The notes below the pieces were generated by a model. That model ran no database searches and was not told the origin of the DNA. It worked only from the letters and a program-made list of their open reading frames with translations. Shown piece after piece: positions 1-7,583 of a stretch of 64,000 bases of DNA (position 1 is its first letter; every line of letters begins with the position of its first letter). Made by a program: the position numbers and the translations under genes. Source of the stretch: Pseudomonas synxantha (GTDB taxonomy: Bacteria; Pseudomonadota; Gammaproteobacteria; Pseudomonadales; Pseudomonadaceae); NCBI RefSeq assembly GCF_900105675.1, contig NZ_LT629786.1, positions 1,612,001-1,676,000 of the forward strand, in the 5' to 3' direction.

Positions 1-2873
1 GGATGACCTACGACGTTACCACCGCTGACCGATTTGGCCTTGGCCGGCGAATCAAGCCGTGGATGGTGGATAAGTGGGAGCTGTACCGGATCTCGCAATA
101 CTGCGACCAGTTGGTGCCAGACGGGAAGGGTGGCCAGGAGCCGCGCTTCATCTGCAGCCTCAATCTGCAAAGCAAAGCCGACGCCTGGTCACTGCTGCGT
201 GACATCTCGGCGATCTACCGAGGCATGACCTACTGGGCCCAGGGCCAGGTCTTCACCCTGTCGGATATGCCGCGTGCCACTGACTTCGACTTCGCTTATA
301 CCCGGGCCAACGTCCTCGACGGCAAGTTCACCTACTCGAGCGCGTCTGAGCGCACCCGCTACACCCGTGCACTGGTCAGCTACGACAACCCGCTGAACAA
401 CTACGACACCGACGTCACCGCCGTGACCGATCAGAAGCTGCAGCGGCGCTACGGCGACAACCCGCTGGAGATCAGCGCTATAGGCTGCACCCGCGAATCC
501 GAGGCCCAGCGCCGCGGTAAGTGGGCGCTGCTGACCAACTCCAAGGATCGGGCCGTAACCTTCAAGGTTGGTTTGGATGGCCGTATCCCGCTGCCTGGCT
601 ACGTGATCCCGATTGCTGACGAGCTGCTGGCCGGCCGTGCCATTGGCGGGCGTATCTCAGCGGTAAACGGCAAGGTCATCAAGCTGGACCGCGACACCCA
701 GGCCAAGCCCGGCGACCGACTGATCCTCAACCTGCCTGACGGCAAGTGCGAGGGGCGTACCGTGGAAGTGGTCAGTGGTCGGCAGGTCACGGTCACCGTG
801 GCCTATTCAGTTACGCCTGAGCCGGAACTTGTGTGGGCACTGGATGCTGATGACTTGGCCGTTCCGCTTTACCGGGTGGTCAGCGTTGCGCGGCCAGAGC
901 CTGGCGTGTTCGAAATCTCGGCCGTGCAGTACGACCCGAGCAAGTTTGCGCACATCGACACCGGCGCACGCCTGGAAGAACGCCCAATCAGCGTTATCCC
1001 GATCACCGTGGTACCGCCGCCGGCTAGCGTCACGCTGACGTCGAGCTACGCGGTGAACCAGGGCATAGCCATCAGCACCATGAACATCTCGTGGCCTGCC
1101 GTCGCTGGAGCCGTCGCCTATGACGTGGAGTGGCGCAAGGACAACGGCAACTGGATCAAGGTGCAGCGCACAGGCTCAACGAGCGTCGACGTCACCGGCA
1201 TTTACTCAGGCGCCTATCTGGCCCGGGTGCGTTCGGTAAGCGCTTTCGAAATTTCGTCGATCTGGAAAAGCTCCAACCTGACCAACCTGGAAGGCAAGAC
1301 AGGTCTGCCGCCGGCGGTGTCGTTCCTGACAACCACCAGCGAGCTGTTCGGCATCGGCATCAAGTGGGGCTTCCCTGCTGGCGCCGAGGATACGCAGCGG
1401 ACCGAACTTTGGTATGGACCGGCGAACAACCTGGCGGCCGCGACGAAGCTGGCCGACCTGGCTTACCCGCAGGCTGACTACCGGATGCAGTCCCTGCTGG
1501 CGGGCGCCACGCTGTTCTTCTGGGCGCGCCTGGTGGACCGTACCGGCAACATCGGTCCGTTCTATCCGGTGGTGAATGGGGTTATGGGGCAGGCCAGTTC
1601 GGATGCCGGGCCGATTCTTGAGCAGATCAAGGGGCAGATAGACGAGACCGCCCTGGGTCAGCATTTGAAGGACCGGATCGACCTCATCGACGGGACGGGG
1701 CCTGGCTCTGTCAATGGCCGCATCGAAGCAGCCAAGGACGAACTGGAAGGGCTGATTGACCAGATCGTCGACGCGCTTGAGTACGACCCTGCGAAGGCGT
1801 ACGCGCTTAACGATATCGTGCGCATGGGGCAGCACCTGTATCAGGCCAACGGCCCGGTTCCGGCGAACAGCCCGCCGCCGAACGCTACTTACTGGACCGA
1901 CATCGGCACGGTAACGCAGACGGTCAACGCCCTGGTGACTCAGGTTCAGCAGAACTCGGCGACGATCAACCAGCACGGCCAGGACATCACCGCCCAGGCG
2001 CAACAGCTCAATGCGGTGAAGGTCACGGTCAACGACCCAGTCACCGGCGTGAACGCCACGGCCAGCGGGCTAAGTACCCTCAAAGCCACGGTTACCACGC
2101 TCGACGGCAAGGTCACCACCACGGCGCAGCGAGTAGACGGCATCTACCTGCAGGTCAACCCGCCGCTTCAGGGTGATGACAGTGCCTTGATGGGGTCGGA
2201 GGCCAGTTATGTAGGCGTCTGGTCCGTTCAATCCGCCCTGATCGAGGGCGACCTGGTGCAGGGGCAGCGAACCGACACAGTGGAAGTGAAGGTGGCCAAC
2301 AACGCCGCCGCAGTCGTTGCTGAGCAAACCGCCAGAATCAATGCCGTCGGAGCGCTGTCGTCCAGCATCGAAACGGTCAAGAACTCGGTCAACGGCAACA
2401 CCCTGGCCATCCAGACCAACACCACGGCCATTCAAACGGTCGACGGTAAGGTCACGGCGAATTGGTCGGTGCGGATGCAGTACGAAACCGCCACCGGGCT
2501 GTACAAGATCGCCGGCATTGGGCTTGGGCTGGAGAACGGCCCAGGGGGGTTGCAGTCGCAATTCATCGTGGACGCTGACAGGTTTGCCATCGGCCAGGCG
2601 GAGACGGTGCCCTTTGCGGTCACAGGTGGGCAGACCTTTATCAAGGCTGCGTTTATCCAGGACGGCACTATCACCAACGCCAAGATCGGGTCTTACATCA
2701 GTTCGACCAACTACATCGCAGGCCAGCAAGGATGGATCCTCAACAAGGACGGAACCTTCGAGATTAACGGCGTAGTGCCAGGGCAAGGTCGCTCGATTAT
2801 GACGAATCGATCTTTGCGATTCTGGGATGTTAATAACGTGAAGCGGGTTCAGATCGGAGACTTGAGCGAATGA
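1..2873 (+). CDS. Phage tail tip / host specificity protein J-like, 5' partial
   Basis: This is the C-terminal 957 or so residues of a lambda gpJ-like tail tip protein, the adhesin at the end of the tail that contacts the host receptor. The reading frame is open from the window edge, so the true start lies outside; the ATG at position 3 is internal. The N-terminal third resembles the phage-tail/gpJ core, followed around residues 340-430 by a fibronectin type III-like segment (P-rich linker, then a beta domain with W, Y and VRSVSA). After that come low-complexity helical repeats rich in Q, T and V and a C-terminal DUF1983-like region ending in WDVNNVKRVQIGDLSE. It is the first gene of the visible tail module and overlaps the next gene by four bases (ATGA). 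The family is clear; receptor specificity cannot be read from sequence. Confidence 0.9.
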   Translation, partial: MTYDVTTADRFGLGRRIKPWMVDKWELYRISQYCDQLVPDGKGGQEPRFICSLNLQSKADAWSLLRDISAIYRGMTYWAQGQVFTLSDMPRATDFDFAYTRANVLDGKFTYSSASERTRYTRALVSYDNPLNNYDTDVTAVTDQKLQRRYGDNPLEISAIGCTRESEAQRRGKWALLTNSKDRAVTFKVGLDGRIPLPGYVIPIADELLAGRAIGGRISAVNGKVIKLDRDTQAKPGDRLILNLPDGKCEGRTVEVVSGRQVTVTVAYSVTPEPELVWALDADDLAVPLYRVVSVARPEPGVFEISAVQYDPSKFAHIDTGARLEERPISVIPITVVPPPASVTLTSSYAVNQGIAISTMNISWPAVAGAVAYDVEWRKDNGNWIKVQRTGSTSVDVTGIYSGAYLARVRSVSAFEISSIWKSSNLTNLEGKTGLPPAVSFLTTTSELFGIGIKWGFPAGAEDTQRTELWYGPANNLAAATKLADLAYPQADYRMQSLLAGATLFFWARLVDRTGNIGPFYPVVNGVMGQASSDAGPILEQIKGQIDETALGQHLKDRIDLIDGTGPGSVNGRIEAAKDELEGLIDQIVDALEYDPAKAYALNDIVRMGQHLYQANGPVPANSPPPNATYWTDIGTVTQTVNALVTQVQQNSATINQHGQDITAQAQQLNAVKVTVNDPVTGVNATASGLSTLKATVTTLDGKVTTTAQRVDGIYLQVNPPLQGDDSALMGSEASYVGVWSVQSALIEGDLVQGQRTDTVEVKVANNAAAVVAEQTARINAVGALSSSIETVKNSVNGNTLAIQTNTTAIQTVDGKVTANWSVRMQYETATGLYKIAGIGLGLENGPGGLQSQFIVDADRFAIGQAETVPFAVTGGQTFIKAAFIQDGTITNAKIGSYISSTNYIAGQQGWILNKDGTFEINGVVPGQGRSIMTNRSLRFWDVNNVKRVQIGDLSE

Positions 2874-3202
2874 GTTCCGGTCTGAGGATATGGTCATCGG
2901 CTGGTGTGCTGGAATTCGATACGGGTACCTCAACTTATAGGGTTGTTCTGTCCGTACTTGTTTCATATGCGGGCGAGGGTAGATCCACGAAAACGTTTTC
3001 AGTGCCTGGATGCAGCCCTAGCAATTCAGTATGTTTCATGCTGCCGATCAACAATAATAATGATGACAGCTTGGCAACTAATAGGCAGTTGGAGTGCGAG
3101 ATGGGGAATGGAGTAGTCTCTGTAAGAAACTTTCTAGGTCAGAGGCCGAATGATTCTATTTCCCAGGCGACGATGCGCTTAATAGTTATGAGGTGGATTT
3201 AA
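2870..3202 (+). CDS. Prophage tail-associated hypothetical protein (110 aa)
   Basis: A 110-residue protein that I do not recognise. Its ATG overlaps the stop of the gpJ-like gene (ATGA) and its TAA overlaps the next start (TAATG), so it is translationally coupled on both sides and belongs to the tail tip operon. It has the composition of a beta-rich structural protein (many S, V, N, T) and no signal peptide or membrane segment. GC content here is visibly lower than in the genes on either side, which is common for phage receptor-binding accessory proteins exchanged between phages. A role next to the tail tip is inferred from position only. Confidence 0.65.
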   Translation: MSSGLRIWSSAGVLEFDTGTSTYRVVLSVLVSYAGEGRSTKTFSVPGCSPSNSVCFMLPINNNNDDSLATNRQLECEMGNGVVSVRNFLGQRPNDSISQATMRLIVMRWI

Positions 3203-3849
3203 TGAGTTATGGTTTAGAGGTGGCTAATGACGCTGGCGCCGTCTCTCTTGATTCCGAATATGCGAGGCTGTGTGTTTTTCACAAAGGCACGTATACAGCG
3301 GGCGTTTCCATCGTTTTTGCTTCGGTTATTGACACGCAGGAGCCTCCACTTGTCTTCGTTCGGCCTCAAAGTAACGGATCGCTCATTCAGCTTGGCGTTC
3401 TCCTAGTAGGAACGCCAGGCGCCTGGACGGGGTGTAGTGTCACATCAGGTCAAGCCCACTCAGGCGCTATTTTTGTCGCGGCATTTTCATCGAAACCTAC
3501 TGCCTCATATGGATTGAGATTGTGGGATGCGACTGGAAAGCAAATATTTGATTCTGGAACCCAAGCAGCAGTATTTACCAGGGCCTTACAAAACTGGACC
3601 TACACACATACGACCTATAGCGGACAGGGGCTGCCTACTAATTGGTACTCTGTTCCGATGAGTTATGAGCTTGGCGATTATTTGATGGTAAATAATTCCA
3701 GAATGCCGATGATGGGCGGGAATAATGAATCCCGCGGGATTGGGCTTAGGTATGATTTTGCAGCCTCGCTTTTGAGATTTAGCGTTACGACTGTATCAAA
3801 TCCAATCTACTTTTTGCTTCCTGCGATATTTGGAAAAATAACCGCTTAA
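3202..3849 (+). CDS. Prophage tail-associated hypothetical protein (215 aa)
   Basis: A 215-residue protein of unknown function, read from the ATG at 3202 that overlaps the preceding TAA; an in-frame GTG nine bases earlier is less likely. The protein begins MSYGLEVANDAGAVSLDSEY, a pattern seen at the N-terminus of small phage tail tip accessory proteins that start with a short beta strand. It has no membrane segment. Base composition is AT-rich compared with the gpJ gene, as in its upstream neighbour. With that neighbour it forms a two-gene insert between gpJ and the tail fibre, suggesting an exchangeable host-range module. Function is inferred from position. Confidence 0.65.
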   Translation: MSYGLEVANDAGAVSLDSEYARLCVFHKGTYTAGVSIVFASVIDTQEPPLVFVRPQSNGSLIQLGVLLVGTPGAWTGCSVTSGQAHSGAIFVAAFSSKPTASYGLRLWDATGKQIFDSGTQAAVFTRALQNWTYTHTTYSGQGLPTNWYSVPMSYELGDYLMVNNSRMPMMGGNNESRGIGLRYDFAASLLRFSVTTVSNPIYFLLPAIFGKITA

Positions 3850-3873
3850 ATGTAATTTACAAGGAACATCTAA

Positions 3874-4341
3874 ATGGCTAGGCAAGAAATTAATGTCGGC
3901 ACGGCCCCAACAGGCGCCGGCGGCGACACTACCCGAAGCGCCGCTGTAAAAATCAATTCGATGACGGCAGAGCTATATGCGAAGACTAATAGCCTGGGTA
4001 GTGCGGCAACTCGGAATGTTGGCATCGCTTCGGGAAACGTCATGGAGATTTCACCAGCGCAACTGGTCGACGGGAACTCAGCGTTTATTGTTGAGGGTAG
4101 TCGGTTCCTATCCTACGGGGAAGGGACCACGGGTGGCCCACCTGGCGTTACCTATGCATCCGGCATCCGTTCAAGATTCTACGATGGTTCTTTTTTTGCT
4201 GTTGATATTGTCGGGAATATTCTGAACGGCAATCTTTACTGGCGAACAGTTAACTCGGTCGGGGTGCAGAACGGCTGGCGAACTATCTACGACACTTCCA
4301 ATACCACCCGTGCCCAAGACGGCACCTTAAAGGCGATCTGA
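3874..4341 (+). CDS. Phage tail fibre protein
   Basis: A 155-residue short tail fibre protein. The N-terminus (MARQEINVGTAPTGAGGDTTR, then an S/A/T-rich helix with MTAELYAKTN) is the typical fibre attachment segment of Pseudomonas prophages. The C-terminal part has the WRT...GVQNGWRTIYDTSNTTR pattern of a pyocin-knob-like fibre domain. It ends two bases before the fibre assembly gene starts, so the two are co-transcribed and probably co-folded. It would form the trimeric fibre tip that recognises the host surface. The assignment rests on these motifs and on gene order. Confidence 0.75.
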   Translation: MARQEINVGTAPTGAGGDTTRSAAVKINSMTAELYAKTNSLGSAATRNVGIASGNVMEISPAQLVDGNSAFIVEGSRFLSYGEGTTGGPPGVTYASGIRSRFYDGSFFAVDIVGNILNGNLYWRTVNSVGVQNGWRTIYDTSNTTRAQDGTLKAI

Positions 4342-4343
4342 AC

Positions 4344-4904
4344 ATGGCAAGAGCAGCAATCAACATCGTGGGCGAAACCGGCGCCCTGTTTGACATCACA
4401 TCGCTCGGAGGCAAGGACGTAGATAGTTACCGCTCTGGTGTCGGCGTGTACTGCGTCACGGGCACCCTGGGCATGGTTCCTTTTCCGCCATTAGATCAGG
4501 GCTGGGGCTACTCGCTGCATCCTTCGGAGGACACCGCGAAGGTCGATATCGCTTTCGCTGAAGGCCTGCTGACCGTGACCGTCACTATGGATGGCGAACC
4601 CTACGATCTGAAAACGATGATCACGCTTCACATAATGGTTCCGGACTTGCCGGTTCCGAAAATGCCCGAGGCGCCGCCGGTTGTTACTGACCCTTTGAAA
4701 GAGGCGCAGGCCGAGATTACCCGTCTACGAGCCATAGCAGACTACGCCGTCGCGCCGCTGCAGGATGCGGTCGATGTGGACGAAGCCACTGACGCCGAGA
4801 TTGCTTTGCTCAAGGTCTGGAAGAAGTACCGCGTTGCGCTGAGCCGAGTGCCCGAGCAAGAGCATTACCCGGACGCTATCGAGTGGCCCGTGGTTCCGGC
4901 CTGA
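4344..4904 (+). CDS. Tail fibre assembly-like protein
   Basis: A 186-residue protein whose C-terminal half resembles the Caudovirales tail fibre assembly family: a proline-rich linker (VPKMPEAPPVV), a helix starting LKEAQAEITRLRAIADYAVAP, and then D-rich LQDAVDVDEATDAEIALLKVWKKYRVALSRV ending in a WPVVPA-like tail. Family members act as chaperones in fibre folding and attachment. The N-terminal 95 residues are a separate small domain of unknown function. It follows the fibre gene by two bases and is followed by a terminator, so it closes the tail operon. Confidence 0.7.
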   Translation: MARAAINIVGETGALFDITSLGGKDVDSYRSGVGVYCVTGTLGMVPFPPLDQGWGYSLHPSEDTAKVDIAFAEGLLTVTVTMDGEPYDLKTMITLHIMVPDLPVPKMPEAPPVVTDPLKEAQAEITRLRAIADYAVAPLQDAVDVDEATDAEIALLKVWKKYRVALSRVPEQEHYPDAIEWPVVPA

Positions 4905-4924
4905 CCGCCGACCTGGAAACCATC

Positions 4925-4946
4925 ACCGCCTTGTGCGGTTTTTTTT
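4925..4946 (+). terminator. Rho-independent terminator after the tail genes
   Basis: A hairpin with stem ACCGC/GCGGT and loop CTTGT is followed directly by a run of eight T. It lies between the fibre assembly gene and the endolysin gene and separates the tail and lysis modules. Confidence 0.75.
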
Positions 4947-4961
4947 CGTCTGGAGAAAAGC

Positions 4962-5387
4962 ATGAACGCAATCGAGAGAGACCGAGACATCCTGGCGCGC
5001 ACGCTGTGGGGCGAAGCCCGCGGTGAGGGGCTGGACGGGCAGATCGCCGTGGCCTGGACCATCCGCAACCGTGTGTTCGATGGCAAGGCCAAGTCATGGT
5101 GGGGCGAGGGCTATGCCGGTGTGTGCCTGAAGCCATGGCAGTTCAGCTGCTGGAACCAGAACGACCCGAACTACGCCTACCTGAGTGGCGCCAAGCAGAT
5201 CCCGGCCGCGCAGTTCGCCCAGGCCCAGCGTGCGGCTGATCAGGTGATGTCGGGTGCGGTATCGGATCCAACCGGTGGCGCCACGCACTACTACGCAAAC
5301 ACGATGCCGGAGGCCCCGGCCTGGGCGGCGAAGGCTAAGCAGACCCTGCGCCTCGGGCACCACGTTTTCTTCAAGGATGTGCCGTGA
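4962..5387 (+). CDS. Endolysin, SleB-like cell wall hydrolase
   Basis: A 141-residue cell wall hydrolase of the Hydrolase_2/SleB type. The opening (ERDRDILARTLWGEARGEG) holds the family's catalytic-site Glu in the WGEARGE motif. It is followed by AVAWTIRNRV and the conserved region with WQFSCWN and THYYAN. There is no signal peptide, so release from the cell needs a holin, which is not visible here and may be encoded upstream of the window or elsewhere in the prophage. The role is peptidoglycan cleavage at lysis. The stop overlaps the start of the Rz gene (TGATG). Confidence 0.85.
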   Translation: MNAIERDRDILARTLWGEARGEGLDGQIAVAWTIRNRVFDGKAKSWWGEGYAGVCLKPWQFSCWNQNDPNYAYLSGAKQIPAAQFAQAQRAADQVMSGAVSDPTGGATHYYANTMPEAPAWAAKAKQTLRLGHHVFFKDVP

Positions 5388-5914
5388 TGACGCCTGCACA
5401 GAACCTGATCGGCCTGGGGCTGGCAATCCTGCTGGCGCTGGCCATCGGCTTTGGCGGGGCATGGAAGGTTCAGGACTGGCGCCTGGGCAAGAAGATGGCC
5501 GAGCGTATCGCGGAGCAGGGCGCCCACCACCAGAAGGAACTGGATGCAATCACTGGCGAGGCCTGGCTTCAGCAGTCGGCCGAGCTGGATAAGCGCCTGG
5601 CCACCGAGGAAAAGCTCGCTCTCCAGGACCAACAACACACCAAGGAATTATCCGATGCCCAGCGCAACCAGGCTCGCCTGCGTGACCGGCTTGCTACTGC
5701 TGATGTCCGGCTGTCAGTCCTCATTGCCGAGGATTCAGCCAGTAGCTGCAACGTGCCTACCGCCCCCGGCGCCGTCGGCGTGGTTCATGCAGCCCGTCGA
5801 GCCCAACTTGACCCAGCGCATGCTCAACGAATTATCGCCATCACCGACGACGGGGATAACGCCATAATTGCCTTGCGCGCGTGCCAGGCGTACGTCAGGG
5901 CTGTGGCTCCTTGA
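5387..5914 (+). CDS. Phage lysis protein Rz (inner membrane spanin)
   Basis: A 175-residue i-spanin. It has one N-terminal transmembrane segment (residues about 5-24, LIGLGLAILLALAIGFGGAW) and a long charged periplasmic coiled coil rich in E, Q, K and A, ending in a short C-terminal region. Together with the embedded Rz1 lipoprotein it fuses inner and outer membranes in the last step of lysis. The start at 5387 shares its A with the endolysin TGA; the GTG three bases earlier is possible. Its 3' end overlaps the convergent SOS-regulated gene by 20 bases. Confidence 0.85.
   Translation: MTPAQNLIGLGLAILLALAIGFGGAWKVQDWRLGKKMAERIAEQGAHHQKELDAITGEAWLQQSAELDKRLATEEKLALQDQQHTKELSDAQRNQARLRDRLATADVRLSVLIAEDSASSCNVPTAPGAVGVVHAARRAQLDPAHAQRIIAITDDGDNAIIALRACQAYVRAVAP
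5655..5867 (+). CDS. Rz1 outer membrane spanin lipoprotein, nested in Rz
   Basis: A 70-residue lipoprotein encoded entirely inside the Rz gene in another frame. It starts MPSATRLACVTGLLLLMSGC, so the lipobox is LMSG-C with Cys20 as the lipidated residue, and the mature part is short and proline-rich (LPPPAPSAW), as expected of an o-spanin. Longer readings of this frame start upstream but lack the signal peptide at the N-terminus, which decides for the ATG at 5655. The nested Rz/Rz1 layout is that of phage lambda. Automated annotation usually misses this gene. Confidence 0.85.
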   Translation: MPSATRLACVTGLLLLMSGCQSSLPRIQPVAATCLPPPAPSAWFMQPVEPNLTQRMLNELSPSPTTGITP

Positions 5915-6254
5915 GTGCCCGCAGCTCATCCAGCAACCGTTGGTTTTCCCTGAGAAGGTGATCTCTCTGCTCCGTGATTATCGCCAACCCGTTTAGCTTG
6001 CGGCCCTGGCCTGAGTTTTCCAGGTTCAATTCAGCAACTTGGGACAGTGCGGCTTTCAGGGCGGCCTCGGCCTGATCCTTTCCCGTCATCAGTAGGTCAT
6101 TCATCTGCACCAGCCCGGCGATATTTGCCCGCGCTCGACGCAGCATGCGCTCGGTCTCCACCAGCTCATCTACGAGGATTGAGCATTGGTGCTGGTACAT
6201 TTCCAGCGGAGTGGGGCAGCCGAGCCAATCATCGGTGTCCATGTCAACGTTCAT
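5895..6254 (-). CDS. Putative LexA-regulated prophage protein, coiled coil (119 aa)
   Basis: A 119-residue protein that I cannot assign to a family. It starts MNVDMDTDDWLGCPTPLEMY; the rest is almost entirely helical and predicted coiled coil, with heptads such as VDELVETERMLRRARANI and HLLRENQRLLDELRALK. No DNA-binding motif or membrane segment is visible. The open frame extends upstream to 6365, but a LexA box sits 18-33 bases before the ATG at 6254, which makes that start the natural one. It is convergent with the lysis genes and overlaps Rz by 20 bases. SOS induction of this gene on its own promoter, at the edge of the prophage, is inferred from the box. Confidence 0.6.
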   Translation of the reverse strand: MNVDMDTDDWLGCPTPLEMYQHQCSILVDELVETERMLRRARANIAGLVQMNDLLMTGKDQAEAALKAALSQVAELNLENSGQGRKLNGLAIITEQRDHLLRENQRLLDELRALKEPQP

Positions 6255-6271
6255 AGCGTTAATCTCAAATA

Positions 6272-6287
6272 CTGTATGCGTGTACAG
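6272..6287 (-). promoter_or_regulatory. LexA box (CTGT-N8-ACAG)
   Basis: The sequence CTGTATGCGTGTACAG is an exact match to the gammaproteobacterial SOS box CTGT-N8-ACAG, and its half-sites extend one base further (A/T). It lies just upstream of the minus-strand gene that starts at 6254, in promoter position. Confidence 0.75.
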
Positions 6288-6381
6288 TAATCGAGGTGCT
6301 GCTGGTTTGGGGAGTGGTGTTCGTCGGCAGGACGCCGGGAGGGGAATCACTGTAGCAATATCCAACGCTAAGTTATTGATT

Positions 6382-6397
6382 CTTATAGAGCTATAAG
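6382..6397. promoter_or_regulatory. Short palindrome, possible operator
   Basis: CTTATAG-AG-CTATAAG is a perfect 7-bp inverted repeat in the AT-rich gap between the LexA-controlled gene and the lipoprotein gene. It has the size of a repressor operator, but no gene starts nearby in either direction, so its meaning is open. Confidence 0.25.
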
Positions 6398-6491
6398 CAG
6401 GTTTTTGGAGTGGCCTAAATAGGCCTGATTTCTATATATATCAGTCAGTTACGAGTGTTCCGGGGTCACCTTGACATGGTGGCGTGCAGAT

Positions 6492-6893
6492 CTACCCTGC
6501 AGGTGGATAGGTCGCGGATGAGCAAATTTGACTTGCCATTGCTCCGACTGGGGAGCTGCCCATGATGACCGATTTTCCTCCAGCAGGAAGAAGCGCCCAA
6601 GTGTACCCAACATAGGCCCCGTAGCTATTCTTCCCGTTGATTTCGATACACCAAGAATCTTTCGATTTGTCTCGCGCTTCTCCGCGGGCATCTGAGGTTA
6701 CGAAAAACGTATCACGAAACTTCGCGCTTTCTGGATCCTTGAGATCGTGACTCGCCACCGTGTGAGCAAGCAGTACCGCGTTCTCGCTCATCGGATATCG
6801 GTATAGGACCAGGGGTTTTGCAGGGGCGGGCCTTGGTGGCGTGGAGCATCCAGCGAGAGAGATCAAAATCAAAGACAGGGTGAGATTCTTCAT
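6492..6893 (-). CDS. Putative prophage-borne lipoprotein
   Basis: A 133-residue lipoprotein. The start at 6893 gives MKNLTLSLILISLAGCSTPP, a clear signal peptide with lipobox LAGC, whereas the longer frame up to 6986 has no sensible N-terminus. The mature part (PESAKFRDTFF..., SWCIEINGKNSYGAYVGYTWALLP) resembles small periplasmic or outer membrane proteins with a conserved DPESAKFR and W-C-x-E-x-N-K/G motif, found in many proteobacteria without known function. It is the last gene before the attachment site and has its own orientation, so it is probably lysogenic cargo (a moron). Two cysteines in the mature protein could form a disulfide. Confidence 0.7.
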   Translation of the reverse strand: MKNLTLSLILISLAGCSTPPRPAPAKPLVLYRYPMSENAVLLAHTVASHDLKDPESAKFRDTFFVTSDARGEARDKSKDSWCIEINGKNSYGAYVGYTWALLPAGGKSVIMGSSPVGAMASQICSSATYPPAG

Positions 6894-7126
6894 GCAGACA
6901 CTCCATTGTTCATATTTCGGCCGCGACGATTGAGGATGGTACATGTTTCGGCTCGTGTCACTTCCGCGATATTTATTTTTCAGCAAGCAGGGCGTGAGGG
7001 AGGGTCAAAAAGAGTTCCAAAACTAAAACCGCACCCCTTGTAGAATGCGGTCTGTAGCCCGGTCACTTTCCTTTAGTAATGGAACTCCAAGGGGGCTCAA
7101 GGCACTAGCCCGCTTGAGTATGCATA

Positions 7127-7190
7127 GCGGTCTTGAAAACCGGCGAACGTTAATAGCGTTCCCAGGGTTCGAATCCCTGGTTTCCCGCCA
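7127..7190 (+). pseudogene. 3' fragment of tRNA-Ser(UGA): prophage attachment site
   Basis: The 3' two thirds of a tRNA-Ser are present: anticodon loop CTTGAAA with anticodon TGA at 7134-7136, a long variable arm with stem GAACG/CGTTC (7145-7149 and 7157-7161), a T stem CAGGG/CCCTG around TTCGAAT, the 3' acceptor strand GTTTCCC, discriminator G and encoded CCA ending at 7190. The matching 5' acceptor strand (GGGAAAC) and D arm are absent, and the outermost anticodon stem pair is a G-G mismatch. Sequence identity to the tRNA therefore begins within the anticodon stem. This is the signature of an att site left by a phage integrated into a tRNA gene; the intact tRNA should lie at the other end of the prophage. 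Confidence 0.75.
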
Positions 7191-7201
7191 AGATTTAAAC
7201 G

Positions 7202-7226
7202 AAAGCCCCGCGAAAGCGGGGCTTTT
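7202..7226 (+). terminator. Rho-independent terminator after the tRNA fragment
   Basis: A perfect 10-bp stem AAAGCCCCGC/GCGGGGCTTT around a GAAA tetraloop, followed by T. It was probably the native terminator of the tRNA-Ser gene and now marks the chromosomal side of the junction. Confidence 0.85.
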
Positions 7227-7583
7227 GCGTTTCTGGGGCTTGGTTATGTCGGGCTATTAATGTTGACGATTCCGCATCAATGGCCACCCACCATAGCGTG
7301 TAAAAAACGCTTCGGGAAAATTGAAGCTTGCGCATCTATGAGAAATCCGAAAATTATCGAATGCTCAGCCGATCTGGGTTTTGCGTAGAAGCACGATTTT
7401 CAGTCCAACACTGGGCGCCAATCGCGGTGATAAACGTTTTTACACATCCTCGACCGAGAACTTCCCTCGGGGTTGCACGCTTGATTGGCGCCTGTATCTC
7501 ATAAATGCGGGGCATCTGTGTCTACCGAAAAGGATCACTGCATAGGTACGGTCCGCAGACCCCCTTCCATTGATGAGGTAAAC
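7227..7583 (+). promoter_or_regulatory. Non-coding stretch with nested inverted repeats before the cupin gene
   Basis: No gene is seen in this 357-bp stretch. It holds a 10-bp inverted repeat GGCGCCAATC (7414-7423) / GATTGGCGCC (7483-7492) enclosing a second hairpin CCGAG/CTCGG (7454-7458 and 7466-7470). The pair could form a structured leader of the downstream cupin mRNA or be an operator pair. The distal part (7260-7400) is AT-rich with no recognisable signal. Confidence 0.35.

Noticed and set aside
1206..2003. A 265-residue minus-strand frame inside the tail tip gene
   Set aside because: Shadow frame of a GC-rich gene; the translation is R/V/H-rich and resembles no protein.
7080..7190. 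A complete tRNA-Ser gene
   Set aside because: The 5' acceptor strand and D arm that should pair with the 3' half are not found upstream, and the anticodon stem has a mismatch at its base. Only a 3' fragment is present.
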